A DNA stretch of 64,000 bases, taken from positions 434,001-498,000 of the forward strand of contig NZ_FOZS01000002.1 of NCBI RefSeq assembly GCF_900116205.1. The letters are read 5' to 3'. Below the pieces are notes generated by a model that was not told the origin of the DNA, did not search any database, and saw only the letters and a list, made by a program, of their open reading frames with translations. Shown here piece by piece: positions 35,328-44,679 of this stretch (position 1 is the stretch's first letter; every line of letters begins with the position of its first letter). The position numbers and the translations under genes were made by a program. The stretch is from Halostagnicola kamekurae (GTDB taxonomy: Archaea > Halobacteriota > Halobacteria > Halobacteriales > Natrialbaceae).

Positions 35328-37352
35328 CTACCGCGCTTGCTCGAGTTGCTCGAGCGCTTCCGGATTCTCGATGCTGTCCATGTCGCCGAGCTCTTCGCCC
35401 GCATAGGTCGCCTCGATGGCTCGGCGGATGATCTTCCCCGACTGGGTTTTGGGGAAGTCGTCGACGAAGAGAATTTCTCTGGGTCGGAAGGGCTTCCCGA
35501 GTTCGTTGCCGACCCGCTCGCGAAGCCGGTCGCGCAACTCGTCGCTCTCCGCCACGCCGTCGCCGACGATGACGTACGCGACGACGGCGGTCCCAGTTGT
35601 CTCGTCGGGGACGCCCACCGCGGCGGCCTGGGTAACCGCCTCGTGGTCGATGAGCGCGCCTTCGACTTCCGCGGGGCCGACCTTCCGGCCGGCGACATTC
35701 AGCGCGTCGTCGGCCCGGCCGTGGAGGAACCAGAACCCCTCGTCGTCCACCTGCGCCCAGTCGCCGTGGTTCCACAGCGGCGGGTCCGCGAACGTCGACC
35801 AGTACTCCTCAAGGTAGCGGTCGTCGCCCGACCAGAGCGACTTCGTCATCGAGGGACAGGAGTCTCGAGCGACCAAAAAGCCGCGCTCGTGGTCGTCTCT
35901 GACCGACTCACCCGTGGCGTCGACGACGTCGATGTCCATCCCGAGTCCCGGCCCGCCGAGCGTGCAGGGTTTCAGGGGCTCGGTCGGCATGGGCATCAGG
36001 AAGCAGCCGCAGATCTCGGTGCCGCCGGAGATGTTGATGATCGGGCACTCGCCGCCGCCGACGTTCTCGTAGAACCAGCGCCAGGACTCGGGATCCCACG
36101 GCTCGCCCGTCGACCCCAGAATTCGCAGCGAGGAGAGGTCGTGGCCCTCGAGCCAGCTATCCCCGTGCTCTCGCAGTGCCCGTATCGCGGTCGGCGAGAT
36201 GCCAAAGCGGGTGATCTCGTGGCGGTCGATCAGCTCCCAGAACCGGTCGGGATTCGGGTAGTCGGGTGCCCCCTCGTACATGAAGACGGTGCCGCCGAAC
36301 GTGTGGACGCCGATCAGCGACCACGGCCCCATCATCCAGCCGATGTCGCTCACCCAGAAGAACCGGTCCGCGGGCTCGAGGTCGAACCCGAAGTGTAGTT
36401 CCTTCGCACACTGCACCTGAACGCCCGCGTGGGTGTGGACGATCCCCTTCGGCGTCCCCGTCGTCCCCGAGGAGTACAGTAGCATCGACTCACGACTCGA
36501 CTCGAGCGATTTCGTCTCGTACTCGTCGTCGGCGGTTTCGACGGCGTCGGCCCACCACTCGTCGCGCCCGTCGGTCCACGGAATCTCGCGTTCGCTCGTC
36601 GGGTCGCTCGAGCCGAGGCGGTCGAAGACGATCGTCCGCTCGACGTGTCCGACCTGGTCGATCGCCGTGTCGGCCGTGGACTTGAGAAAGACCGGCCTCC
36701 CCCGCCTGAGAAAGCCGTCGCCGGTGAACAGGACCGAACACGCGGCGTCGTCGATTCGCGTCGCGACGGCGTCGACGCCGAACCCGGAAAAGATCGGCAC
36801 CGCGATCGCGCCGACCTTGAAACAGCCGTAGAGGATCGGGACGACCTCGGGCACCATCGGCATGTACAGTCCGACCGTGTCGCCGGTCTCGATCCCCGAG
36901 TCCTCGAGCGCGTTGGCGACCTGATTCGACCGCCGCCGGAGTTCCCGGTAGGTCATCTGCCGACACTCGCCGTCCTCACCCTCCCAGATCGTCGCGACTC
37001 GGTTTCTGGCGGGCTCGCTGACCGCCGCGTGGCGGTCGACCGTGTTGTGGGCGATATTTAGCTCGCCGCCCGGATACCACTCCGTGAACTGCGGTCCGTC
37101 GCTGTCGTCTCTGACCGCGTCGTAAGGTTCGAAAAACTCGATACCGAGGTAGTCGACGAGTTCGTCCCAGAACCAGTCGACGCCGCTTTCCTCGACCCCC
37201 TCGAGGTCGGTCGTCGTCCGGTCGATCAACTCGTCGTAGTCGTCGATTCCGTACGTCTGCATGAACTCGGAGACGTTCGTGGACTCGACGAACTCCTGGC
37301 CGGGTTCGTGGACGACGTCGTCGACGTCCTCGAGGGCGGGCTCCTCTGGCAT
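35328..37352 (-). CDS. AMP-dependent acyl-CoA (acetyl-CoA-like) synthetase
   Basis: 674 residues, the length and order of ACS-family enzymes. They activate a carboxylic acid to acyl-AMP and then acyl-CoA. N-terminal ACS domain, P-loop LLYSSGTTGTPKGIVHTH, acyl pocket region DIGWMMGPWSLIGVHTFGG, adenine-binding ISGGTEICGCF, hinge GRADDALNVAGRKVGPAEVE, and catalytic Lys in PKTQSGKIIRRAI. The substrate is probably acetate, propionate or a medium acid. With the B12 mutase genes in this window it fits acetate/propionate use, but that link is inference. ATG at 37352 is used; a GTG two codons earlier is possible. Confidence 0.9.
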   Translation of the reverse strand: MPEEPALEDVDDVVHEPGQEFVESTNVSEFMQTYGIDDYDELIDRTTTDLEGVEESGVDWFWDELVDYLGIEFFEPYDAVRDDSDGPQFTEWYPGGELNIAHNTVDRHAAVSEPARNRVATIWEGEDGECRQMTYRELRRRSNQVANALEDSGIETGDTVGLYMPMVPEVVPILYGCFKVGAIAVPIFSGFGVDAVATRIDDAACSVLFTGDGFLRRGRPVFLKSTADTAIDQVGHVERTIVFDRLGSSDPTSEREIPWTDGRDEWWADAVETADDEYETKSLESSRESMLLYSSGTTGTPKGIVHTHAGVQVQCAKELHFGFDLEPADRFFWVSDIGWMMGPWSLIGVHTFGGTVFMYEGAPDYPNPDRFWELIDRHEITRFGISPTAIRALREHGDSWLEGHDLSSLRILGSTGEPWDPESWRWFYENVGGGECPIINISGGTEICGCFLMPMPTEPLKPCTLGGPGLGMDIDVVDATGESVRDDHERGFLVARDSCPSMTKSLWSGDDRYLEEYWSTFADPPLWNHGDWAQVDDEGFWFLHGRADDALNVAGRKVGPAEVEGALIDHEAVTQAAAVGVPDETTGTAVVAYVIVGDGVAESDELRDRLRERVGNELGKPFRPREILFVDDFPKTQSGKIIRRAIEATYAGEELGDMDSIENPEALEQLEQAR

Positions 37353-37516
37353 AGTCACTCGAACATACGAGTCATGTTATCATGAAACTGGAGGTCGACT
37401 CGGGACTCGGCTACGACGAGACATTTTTCCAGCGAGGTCCGACGGCGTGTGCGAACGCCGAGCTAAACCGTTCGACGAGGATTTAGAAGCCAGTATAGTC
37501 AGACTTCTTCGGGAAT

Positions 37517-37699
37517 TTACGTGGTCGCGAGGAACCGAAGCGTAATCGTCGAAGCGATGAAAAAACTCGTGACCGCGATCACAACCAGTACGATACCGGG
37601 CCACCCGTCCAATAGAATCGCACCGAAGAATCCGAGTGTAAAGGTACACACCGAGAGTACCAGCAGGGGTGTGTTTTCGTTCGTCTCTTCGTCAGCCAT
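37517..37699 (-). CDS. Small two-helix membrane protein, hypothetical
   Basis: 60 residues. The acidic N-terminus MADEETNENT is followed by two hydrophobic helices (PLLVLSVCTFTLGFFGAILL and GIVLVVIAVTSFFIASTITL). TATA-like CTATATCC (about 37723-37730, minus strand) lies at promoter distance from the ATG at 37699. A four-codon upstream extension to another ATG is possible. No family is recognised. It is downstream of the divergent coiled-coil/smc cluster, with its own promoter. Confidence 0.65.
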   Translation of the reverse strand: MADEETNENTPLLVLSVCTFTLGFFGAILLDGWPGIVLVVIAVTSFFIASTITLRFLATT

Positions 37700-37896
37700 G
37701 GCGGATATCATTACTACTTGTTGGATATAGTTATTCCAACTTCGGGCGAGGGAGCGACGAAGACGCAAATCTTCGCATATTGGGATTTCGAATCTGAGTG
37801 CAGAACGCGCCCGATTCACGCGCGCTCGAGTTACCTAACAAAAAGAGTATCATTGTCTGACGTACGTTTATGTGTCCGGACCGACCGCTAGGTGGT

Positions 37897-38226
37897 ATGT
37901 CGAAAAACCGCGTCGAGAAGCTGGAATCGACGGTTGCGGAACTCGAGTCGACGGTCGAAGGGCTCACCGAGGAACTGGTCGAATCGAAAGAGCGCATCCG
38001 CATTCTCGAGGCCGAACTGGACACGGAGACGCCGACGCGAGCGGCCTCGAGACGCTCGAGTTCATCGGGAGAGTCGTCGGCCTCGGAGATGATCGACGCC
38101 GAGGCAGAAGCCGACACCGAGAGCGGCTCGGATCAGGCGACCGAAGGCGACCTCGAGGAGGAGACGGCCGATTCGAGCGAGGACGAAGCGGAAGACTCAG
38201 GGACCGACGACATTATTGTCGCATAA
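37897..38226 (+). CDS. Coiled-coil protein upstream of smc
   Basis: 109 residues. A leucine-heptad coiled coil occupies the first half (KNRVEKLESTVAELESTVEG then LTEELVESKERIRILEAELD), followed by a Ser/Glu/Asp-rich tail ending DDIIVA. The gene lies just upstream of smc on the same strand with a 122-base gap; such a coiled-coil protein next to smc is common in haloarchaea, to my knowledge without an assigned role. It may be a partner of the Smc complex, but only position supports this. ATG at 37897 (MSKNRVEKLE) is preferred over 37870. Confidence 0.7.
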   Translation: MSKNRVEKLESTVAELESTVEGLTEELVESKERIRILEAELDTETPTRAASRRSSSSGESSASEMIDAEAEADTESGSDQATEGDLEEETADSSEDEAEDSGTDDIIVA

Positions 38227-38348
38227 CAGCAGATTCCCGCGACCGCTCGCGCTGTGATCTCGTGATGCGATCGATCGTCCCCGCGATCGGTTGACAGTCG
38301 CGTTGCCGGTCGCCGGGAGCGGTCAACTGACGGAGGTCTCACAAGACG

Positions 38349-41300
38349 ATGTACATCAAGGCGCTCGTTCTGGATGGGTTCAAGAGCTTCGGCCGCAAGA
38401 CGAAAATTCCGTTTTACGAGGACTTTACGGTTATCACCGGCCCGAACGGCTCCGGGAAATCGAACATCATCGACGCCGTTCTGTTCGCACTCGGGCTCGC
38501 CCGAACCCGCGGGATCCGCGCCGAGAAGCTCACCGATCTGATCTACAACCCCGGCCACGACGACGGCGATAACAGCGGTGGGCCGCGCGAGGCGACGGTC
38601 GAGGTCGTTCTGGACAACTCCGACGGCACCCTCGAGCGCTCGCAGGTGGTCAACGCGGCGGGCAGCGACGATGTCGGCGACTGCGAGGAGGTTCGGATCC
38701 GCCGGCGGGTCAAGGAAACCGAGGACAACTACTACTCGTATTACTACCTGAACGACCGCTCGGTCAATCTCTCTGACATTCAGGACCTGCTCGCACAGGC
38801 CGGCGTCACCCCGGAGGGATACAACGTCGTCATGCAGGGCGACGTCACCGAGATTATCAACATGACCCCCTACAACCGGCGGGGGATCATCGACGAGATC
38901 GCTGGCGTCGCCGAGTTCGACGCGAAAAAGGAAGACGCCTTCGAGGAACTCGAGGTCGTTCAAGAGCGAATCGACGAGGCCGAACTCCGGATCGAGGAGA
39001 AACGCGAACGATTGTCTCAGCTCGAGGACGAGCGCCAGACAGCACTGCGCTACCGACGGCTCCGCCGCGAGAAAGAGGAGTACGAGGGCTACCGGAAGGC
39101 GAGTGAACTCGAGGAGAAACGCGAGGAACTCGAGACCGTCGAGGAGCGGGTCGAGGGACTGGAAGAGGACCTCGAGGATCTCCAGCGCGAACTCGACGAA
39201 CGCCAGGGGAAAGTCGTCCGCCTGCAGGAGGATCTCGAGGATCTGAACGCCGAGATCGAGCGCAAGGGCGAGGACGAGCAGTTGCGCATCAAAAGCGAGA
39301 TCGAGGAGGTCAAAGGCGACATCTCCCGGCTCGAGGACAAGATCGAATCCAGCGAGGAACAGATCGAGTCCGCCGAGTCCGATCGCCGCGAGGCGTTCGT
39401 CCAGATCGACCGCAAGCAAGAACAGGTAGAGGACTTGACGAGCGAGATGCGCGAGCACAAACTCGAGAAGGCCTCGCTCAAGTCCGAAATTCAGGAACGC
39501 GAGACAGAACGCGAGGAGCTACAGGCCGAGATCGACGCCGTCGACACGGAGTACGACGAGGTCAAAGCCGAACTGCAGGAGCGAAAGGAAACCCTCGAGG
39601 CGGAAAAAACCGAGAAGAACGACCTCCAGCGCGAGCAGGACCGCCTGCTCGACGAGGCGCGTCGGCGCTCGAACGCGATCAGCGAGAAAGAGGAGACGAT
39701 CGAGGAGACCGAGGCCGAACTCCCCGAACTCGAGAGCCAGCGCTCGGACCTCGAACGCGAACTCGAGAAGGCCGAAAAGAATCGTCAGAGCATCGACGAC
39801 GTCGTCGAGGACCTCAAAGGTGAGAAACGACGCCTGCAGGAGGAGTTAGACGACTTAGACGACGACATTCAGGCCAAGCAAGCCGAGTACGCGGAACTCG
39901 AGGCCAACGCGGGCGAGAGCGGCGACTCGTCGTTCGGGCGCGCCGTCACGACGATCCTCAATTCGGGGATCGACGGCTTGCACGGGGCGGTCGCCCAGTT
40001 AGGGACGGTCCCGGGCGAGTACGCGACGGCCTGCGAGACCGCCGCTGGCGGCCGGCTCGCGAACGTGGTCGTCGACGACGACGTGATCGGCCAACAGTGT
40101 ATCGAGTACCTGAAATCGCGCAACGCGGGTCGGGCGACGTTCCTCCCGATCACGAAGATGCGCGAGCGCAACCTGCCGAGCGCGCCCTCGGATCCCGGAA
40201 TCGTCGGGTTCGCGTACGACCTCGTCGACTTCGACGACCAGTACGCCGGCATCTTTTCGTACGTCCTCGGCGACACGCTCGTCGTCGAAGACATCGAGAC
40301 GGCCCGCTCGTACATGGGCGACTACCGGATGGTCACCCTCGACGGCGACTTAGTCGAGAAAAGCGGTGCGATGACCGGCGGTTCGCGGAAGGGCTCGCGA
40401 TACTCCTTCTCCGGCGGCGGCAAGGGCCAACTCGAGCGCGTCGCGACGGAGATCACCGAGTTGCAGGACGAACGCGAATCGGTTCGCGAGGAGCTTCGCG
40501 GCGTCGAGGATCGACTCGACGACGCGCGGGACCGCCAGACCGACGCCGCCGACGAGGTGCGCTCGATCGAGTCGGAACTCGACTCGATCGAGGAACGGCG
40601 AGCGGACCTCGAGGACGAGATCGATCGACTCGAGGACGAACTCGAGGAGCTACGTGAGGAGCGCGAATCCGTCGACGAGCGGATGACCGAGATCTCGGGC
40701 GACATCGAGGACAAGCAAGCGGAAATCGAGGCGATCGAAGCTGACATCGACGAGCTCGAGGCCGAACTCGCGGATTCGAAGATCCCGGAACTCACCGCGC
40801 AGATCGACGAGTTGAACGAGGAGATCGACGAGCGCGAGGACAAGATCGACGACCTTGACGGCAAGCTCAACGAACTCGAACTCGAGAAGCAGTACGCCGA
40901 GGACGCGATCGAGGACCTCCACGACGACATCGAGGCGGCCCAGAACCGCAAGGCCGAACACGAGGAGAAGATCGAGTCGTTCGAGGACTCGATCGAGGAC
41001 AAACGCGACGTTCTCGCGGACAAACGCGAGGCGGTCGAGGAGCTCGAAGAAGAGCTCACGGAGCTGAAAGAAGACCGCCGCGAACTCAAAGACGAGCTCG
41101 CCGACGCGAAAACGGCCCGCGATCAGCAACAGGACCGGGTCAAAACCGTCGAGAGCAAACTCGAGGACAACCGCGAGCGGGCCGGCGACCTCGAGTGGGA
41201 ACTCGAAGCGCTCGAGGAGGAGGTCGGCGACTACGATCCCGAGGACGTTCCGGACCACGAGACCGTCCTCGAGATGATCGAGCTGCTTGAGGCCGACATG

Positions 41301-41921
41301 GAGGCCTTAGAGCCCGTGAATATGCTCGCGATCGACGAGTACGACGAGGTTCGGAGCGATCTCGAGGACATCGAGGAGGGCAGGGACACGCTGGTCGAGG
41401 AGGCGGATGGCATCCGCGAGCGGATCGATCAGTACGAGTCCCAGAAGAAACAGACGTTCATGGACGCCTACGAGTCGATCGCCGAGCACTTCACGGACAT
41501 CTTCGAGAAGCTCTCGGAGGGGACCGGCTCCCTGCACCTCGAGAACGAGGAGGACCCGTTCGAGGACGGACTGACGATGAAAGCCCAACCGGGCGACAAG
41601 CCGATCCAGCGCCTGGACGCGATGTCCGGCGGGGAGAAGTCTCTGACCGCGCTGGCGTTTATCTTCGCGATCCAGCGGCACAACCCCGCGCCGTTCTACG
41701 CGCTCGACGAGATCGACGCCTTCCTCGACGCGGTCAACGCGGAACGCGTCGGCCAGATGGTCGACGAACTCGCGGGCGACGCCCAGTTCGTCGTCGTCTC
41801 TCACCGCTCGGCGATGCTCGATCGCTCCGAGCGGGCGATCGGCGTGACGATGCAACAGGACAACGTCAGCGCGGTGACCGGCATCGACCTGAGCAGCGAG
41901 GGGGTGCCGGCCGATGACTGA
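38349..41921 (+). CDS. smc: Chromosome segregation ATPase Smc
   Basis: 1190 residues. Walker A (GPNGSGKSNI, 31-40) near the N-terminus; two long coiled-coil arms (about 170-510 and 690-1020); a hinge domain (about 520-660) with FGRAVTTILNSGIDGLHGAV and GGRLANVVVDDDVIGQQC; ABC signature MSGGEKS at about 1092; and Walker B FYALDEIDAFLD. The dimer with ScpA holds and organises chromosomal DNA. Length and motif order are normal. The gene overlaps scpA by 8 bases. Confidence 0.97.
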   Translation: MYIKALVLDGFKSFGRKTKIPFYEDFTVITGPNGSGKSNIIDAVLFALGLARTRGIRAEKLTDLIYNPGHDDGDNSGGPREATVEVVLDNSDGTLERSQVVNAAGSDDVGDCEEVRIRRRVKETEDNYYSYYYLNDRSVNLSDIQDLLAQAGVTPEGYNVVMQGDVTEIINMTPYNRRGIIDEIAGVAEFDAKKEDAFEELEVVQERIDEAELRIEEKRERLSQLEDERQTALRYRRLRREKEEYEGYRKASELEEKREELETVEERVEGLEEDLEDLQRELDERQGKVVRLQEDLEDLNAEIERKGEDEQLRIKSEIEEVKGDISRLEDKIESSEEQIESAESDRREAFVQIDRKQEQVEDLTSEMREHKLEKASLKSEIQERETEREELQAEIDAVDTEYDEVKAELQERKETLEAEKTEKNDLQREQDRLLDEARRRSNAISEKEETIEETEAELPELESQRSDLERELEKAEKNRQSIDDVVEDLKGEKRRLQEELDDLDDDIQAKQAEYAELEANAGESGDSSFGRAVTTILNSGIDGLHGAVAQLGTVPGEYATACETAAGGRLANVVVDDDVIGQQCIEYLKSRNAGRATFLPITKMRERNLPSAPSDPGIVGFAYDLVDFDDQYAGIFSYVLGDTLVVEDIETARSYMGDYRMVTLDGDLVEKSGAMTGGSRKGSRYSFSGGGKGQLERVATEITELQDERESVREELRGVEDRLDDARDRQTDAADEVRSIESELDSIEERRADLEDEIDRLEDELEELREERESVDERMTEISGDIEDKQAEIEAIEADIDELEAELADSKIPELTAQIDELNEEIDEREDKIDDLDGKLNELELEKQYAEDAIEDLHDDIEAAQNRKAEHEEKIESFEDSIEDKRDVLADKREAVEELEEELTELKEDRRELKDELADAKTARDQQQDRVKTVESKLEDNRERAGDLEWELEALEEEVGDYDPEDVPDHETVLEMIELLEADMEALEPVNMLAIDEYDEVRSDLEDIEEGRDTLVEEADGIRERIDQYESQKKQTFMDAYESIAEHFTDIFEKLSEGTGSLHLENEEDPFEDGLTMKAQPGDKPIQRLDAMSGGEKSLTALAFIFAIQRHNPAPFYALDEIDAFLDAVNAERVGQMVDELAGDAQFVVVSHRSAMLDRSERAIGVTMQQDNVSAVTGIDLSSEGVPADD

Positions 41922-42921
41922 AAACGGGCCCGGGGGACGCGACGACGAGTCGGAATCGACCGACGACATTCCGCTGCAGATCGCGGGCCACGAGGACCGC
42001 GACCGCTCGAGCGGCCCCGGAGACGACGTGTTCTCCTTCAGCGAGGCGGGGGCGGACGGTTCCGATGACGACGAGCGCGCCGCGGTCGATACGTCCGCCG
42101 CCGTCGAGGGCGGTGTGGACTCCGACGACGGTGAGGTCGAACCCGTCGAACTGCTCGTCCAGCTCGCCAAGGACGGCGAGATCGACCCGTGGGACATCGA
42201 CGTCGTTCGGGTGACCGACAAGTTCCTCGAGGTGTTAGACGAGGCGGACCTGCGAACGTCGGGTCGGGCGCTGTTCTACGCGAGCGTCCTCCTGCGGATG
42301 AAAAGCGACGAACTGTTCGCGCCCGACGAGCCAGAGGAGGAAGAACTGCCGCCGTGGGAGGCTCCCTTCGCCGACGAGGGACCAGCCGAGGACCACGAGC
42401 CGGGCTTTGACCCCATCGAGAGCCTCGAGGCCGAGATGGACCGTCGCCTCGAGCGAAAGTCCGCTCGCGGCAAGCCGGAGACGCTCGACGAACTGGTGCG
42501 CGAACTCCGCGACGCAGAGCGTGGCACCTGGTGGAAAGAGTCCCGGAGCTACGACACCAGCGACTCGCCGAGCGGCTACGGCCGCGGGATGCAGGAGCTG
42601 AGCTACCACTCGGGCGACGACTTCCGCGTCGACGACGAACCGACCGCTGGCGACGTGACCCACACGACCCACGAGGAAGACATCGAGGACGTGATCGAAG
42701 ACGTCGAAAGGGCGCTCGAGACCCAGTACGAAAACGGCCGGGAGGAAGTGCTCTACGCCGAAATCGACGAGACCGGCGGCTCTCGAGTCATGACCTATCT
42801 CGCACTGCTATTTCTGGCCCATCGGGGGGCAGTGGTGCTCGAGCAGGACGAACTGTTCGGCGACCTCTGGATCCAGCGGGCGGGCGTCGAGGCGGAGCCG
42901 AGCGAAGCGATCGCTGATTGA
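41914..42921 (+). CDS. scpA: Segregation and condensation protein A (kleisin)
   Basis: 335 residues. Kleisin partner of Smc. The N-terminal region after an acidic extension has EVEPVELLVQLAKDGEIDPW and IDVVRVTDKFLEVLD, the ScpA signature; the C-terminal winged helix ends with MTYLALLFLAHRGAVVLEQD and ELFGDLWIQ. The first 70 residues form an acidic, disordered extension longer than in bacteria. It overlaps the smc stop by 8 bases, so both should be made together. ScpB is not encoded here. Confidence 0.93.
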   Translation: MTENGPGGRDDESESTDDIPLQIAGHEDRDRSSGPGDDVFSFSEAGADGSDDDERAAVDTSAAVEGGVDSDDGEVEPVELLVQLAKDGEIDPWDIDVVRVTDKFLEVLDEADLRTSGRALFYASVLLRMKSDELFAPDEPEEEELPPWEAPFADEGPAEDHEPGFDPIESLEAEMDRRLERKSARGKPETLDELVRELRDAERGTWWKESRSYDTSDSPSGYGRGMQELSYHSGDDFRVDDEPTAGDVTHTTHEEDIEDVIEDVERALETQYENGREEVLYAEIDETGGSRVMTYLALLFLAHRGAVVLEQDELFGDLWIQRAGVEAEPSEAIAD

Positions 42922-43210
42922 GTGTTCGACGTAGTTTTCGTGACATTGGCTACACTCTGTCAGTCACATCAGAGTCGATTCACACAGGTAGAAAATATTT
43001 CACTATTGTGCGTTATCGCGAGGATCCTTCCGATAACTTGCACGGGACTGCATTCAGGCCGAAAGATGTAGAAATACTGCATCGGGAATACTACGCGTAT
43101 TCTAGGGAAATATGGGTGATACTGCGATCGAATAGTAGTACCGGATTATATAATGACTGCACGAAAAAATCAAAATTATGCATAGTAAATCCACATTCAA
43201 TTACTCTATC
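42922..43210. other. AT-rich intergenic region, no gene seen
   Basis: About 290 bases between scpA and the gntP operator. The composition is strongly AT-rich compared with its neighbours. One open frame (42918-43214, plus) has protein-unlike composition and is rejected. No RNA structure is evident. Confidence 0.5.
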
Positions 43211-43245
43211 ATGATGTTCAACCATCATAAATATTAATAATATCA
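43211..43245 (+). promoter_or_regulatory. Palindromic operator and promoter of GntP permease gene
   Basis: ATGATG (43211-43216), TTCAAC spacer, CATCAT (43223-43228): a perfect 6-bp inverted repeat immediately before the AT-rich AAATATTAATAATATC (43230-43245), which should contain the TATA box. The start codon follows 24 bases later at 43270. The palindrome touches the promoter core, as expected of a transcription factor site, and the gene encodes a sugar-acid transporter, so a substrate-responsive regulator is plausible. Confidence 0.55.
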
Positions 43246-43269
43246 AGTTATTGCGTCCCATTCGGAGAG

Positions 43270-44679
43270 ATGTTGCATACGCCGCTCCAAGTTGTCGATG
43301 TCGCGCATAGTCCGCTGATAACCTTTCTTGTAGGCCTTCTCACAGTAGTGGCGTTATTAGTGTGGTTGGATCTGCCCGCCTTTATCGGCTTGATTGTCTC
43401 GGCGTTCACCGTTGGGGTGGTGAATACGGTATTCGTCGAAGATTTCGCTCCGGCAGATGCCGGCTCACAGGTTGCGACCGCCTTCGGGAACAATATGGCG
43501 GGTATCGGGATTCCTATCCTGATGGCAGCCGTCATCGGGAAGTCGATGCTCGAAAGCGGGGCTGCACAGCGTATCATCCGAGGGTTTCAAAACGTCCTCG
43601 GAAAGGAGAACTCCGACGTATCGCTACTGGGGAGTAGCTCCTTCCTCGCGATTCCCGTCTTCTTCGACAGCGTCTTTTACCTAATCGCGCCTCTCGCACG
43701 ATCGATGCGCGCTCGCTTGGGGCGTGATTACACGCTCTTCATCGTCGTCGTCGGGGCGGGTGCAGCGACGGCGCACGTGTTCGTTCCTCCGACGCCGGGC
43801 CCGCTAGCTGTCGCCGCGGATCTAGAGGCTGATCTGGGTACGACGATCGCCCTCGGTCTCGTGACTGCGACTCCCGTGCTCCTTGTAGGGCTTCTCTACG
43901 GGCGGTGGATCAACGCTCGGCTGGATATCCCGCTCCGTGACACAATGTCGACGACTACCGAGGAACTCGAAGAGGTCGCGAACAAATCGACCAGCAACCT
44001 CCCGGGTATCCTCGAGTCGTCCGCTCCGGTTCTCCTCGCAGTCGTCCTCATCGCTTCGCTGACGATCGTCGATGGCTTTCAGGAAGCGATTCCGGCGCTC
44101 GGAGTCATCGAACCGGTCGCCGTCTTCCTCGGGAACAAGAACGTCGCACTCACGATCGCCGCGATCGCGGCGACGTACACCTTCATGCGACAAAACGATC
44201 TGTCCCGCAACGAGTGGTCCGAAGAACTGACGGAAGCGCTCAAAAGCGGCGGGAACATCGCAGCGATTACCGCCGCCGGCGGTGCTTTCGGGGCACTCCT
44301 CGCAGACTCTGGTATCGGTGACTACCTCGCGAACGGACTGGAGGGTATCGGGATCGGCCTCCTGGTCACCGCGTGGTTGATCGCCGCGATCGTTCGCATC
44401 GCACAGGGATCGGCGACGGCCGCAATGCTGACCGCCGCCGGCATCATGGCACCGCTGACGGGGCAGCTACAGGTCCACACGGCCTATCTGGTGATGGTCA
44501 TCGGTGCCGGTGCCAACATCTTCTCGTGGTACAACGACTCCGGCTTCTGGCTGGTGAAAGAAATCGGCGGACTCACGCAGGTAGAGACGCTCAAAACGTG
44601 GACCGTCTTGACGACGTTAATATCCGTGTCCGGCCTGTTGATCTCGCTGGTCCTATCGACGCTCTTCCCACTCACATAA
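43270..44679 (+). CDS. GntP family permease (gluconate/sugar-acid symporter)
   Basis: 469 residues, about twelve membrane helices. The family signature AATAHVFVPPTPGPLAVAAD is present, with FGNNMAGIGIPILMAAVIG near the start and RIAQGSATAAMLTAAGIM and SWYNDSGFWLVKEIGG near the end. GntP proteins import gluconate and related hydroxyacids with protons. Neither a gluconate kinase nor a dehydratase is nearby. The preceding promoter has a clean palindrome, suggesting induction. Composition is slightly less GC-rich than the adjacent smc/scpA genes. Confidence 0.9.
   Translation: MLHTPLQVVDVAHSPLITFLVGLLTVVALLVWLDLPAFIGLIVSAFTVGVVNTVFVEDFAPADAGSQVATAFGNNMAGIGIPILMAAVIGKSMLESGAAQRIIRGFQNVLGKENSDVSLLGSSSFLAIPVFFDSVFYLIAPLARSMRARLGRDYTLFIVVVGAGAATAHVFVPPTPGPLAVAADLEADLGTTIALGLVTATPVLLVGLLYGRWINARLDIPLRDTMSTTTEELEEVANKSTSNLPGILESSAPVLLAVVLIASLTIVDGFQEAIPALGVIEPVAVFLGNKNVALTIAAIAATYTFMRQNDLSRNEWSEELTEALKSGGNIAAITAAGGAFGALLADSGIGDYLANGLEGIGIGLLVTAWLIAAIVRIAQGSATAAMLTAAGIMAPLTGQLQVHTAYLVMVIGAGANIFSWYNDSGFWLVKEIGGLTQVETLKTWTVLTTLISVSGLLISLVLSTLFPLT

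Noticed and set aside
38133-39458. 441-codon minus-strand open frame over smc
   Set aside because: Leu/Phe/Val-rich antisense of the coiled-coil Glu/Asp-rich smc; a shadow only.
42918-43214. Open frame after scpA
   Set aside because: AT-rich, starts inside the scpA stop, and has no domain or protein-like pattern.
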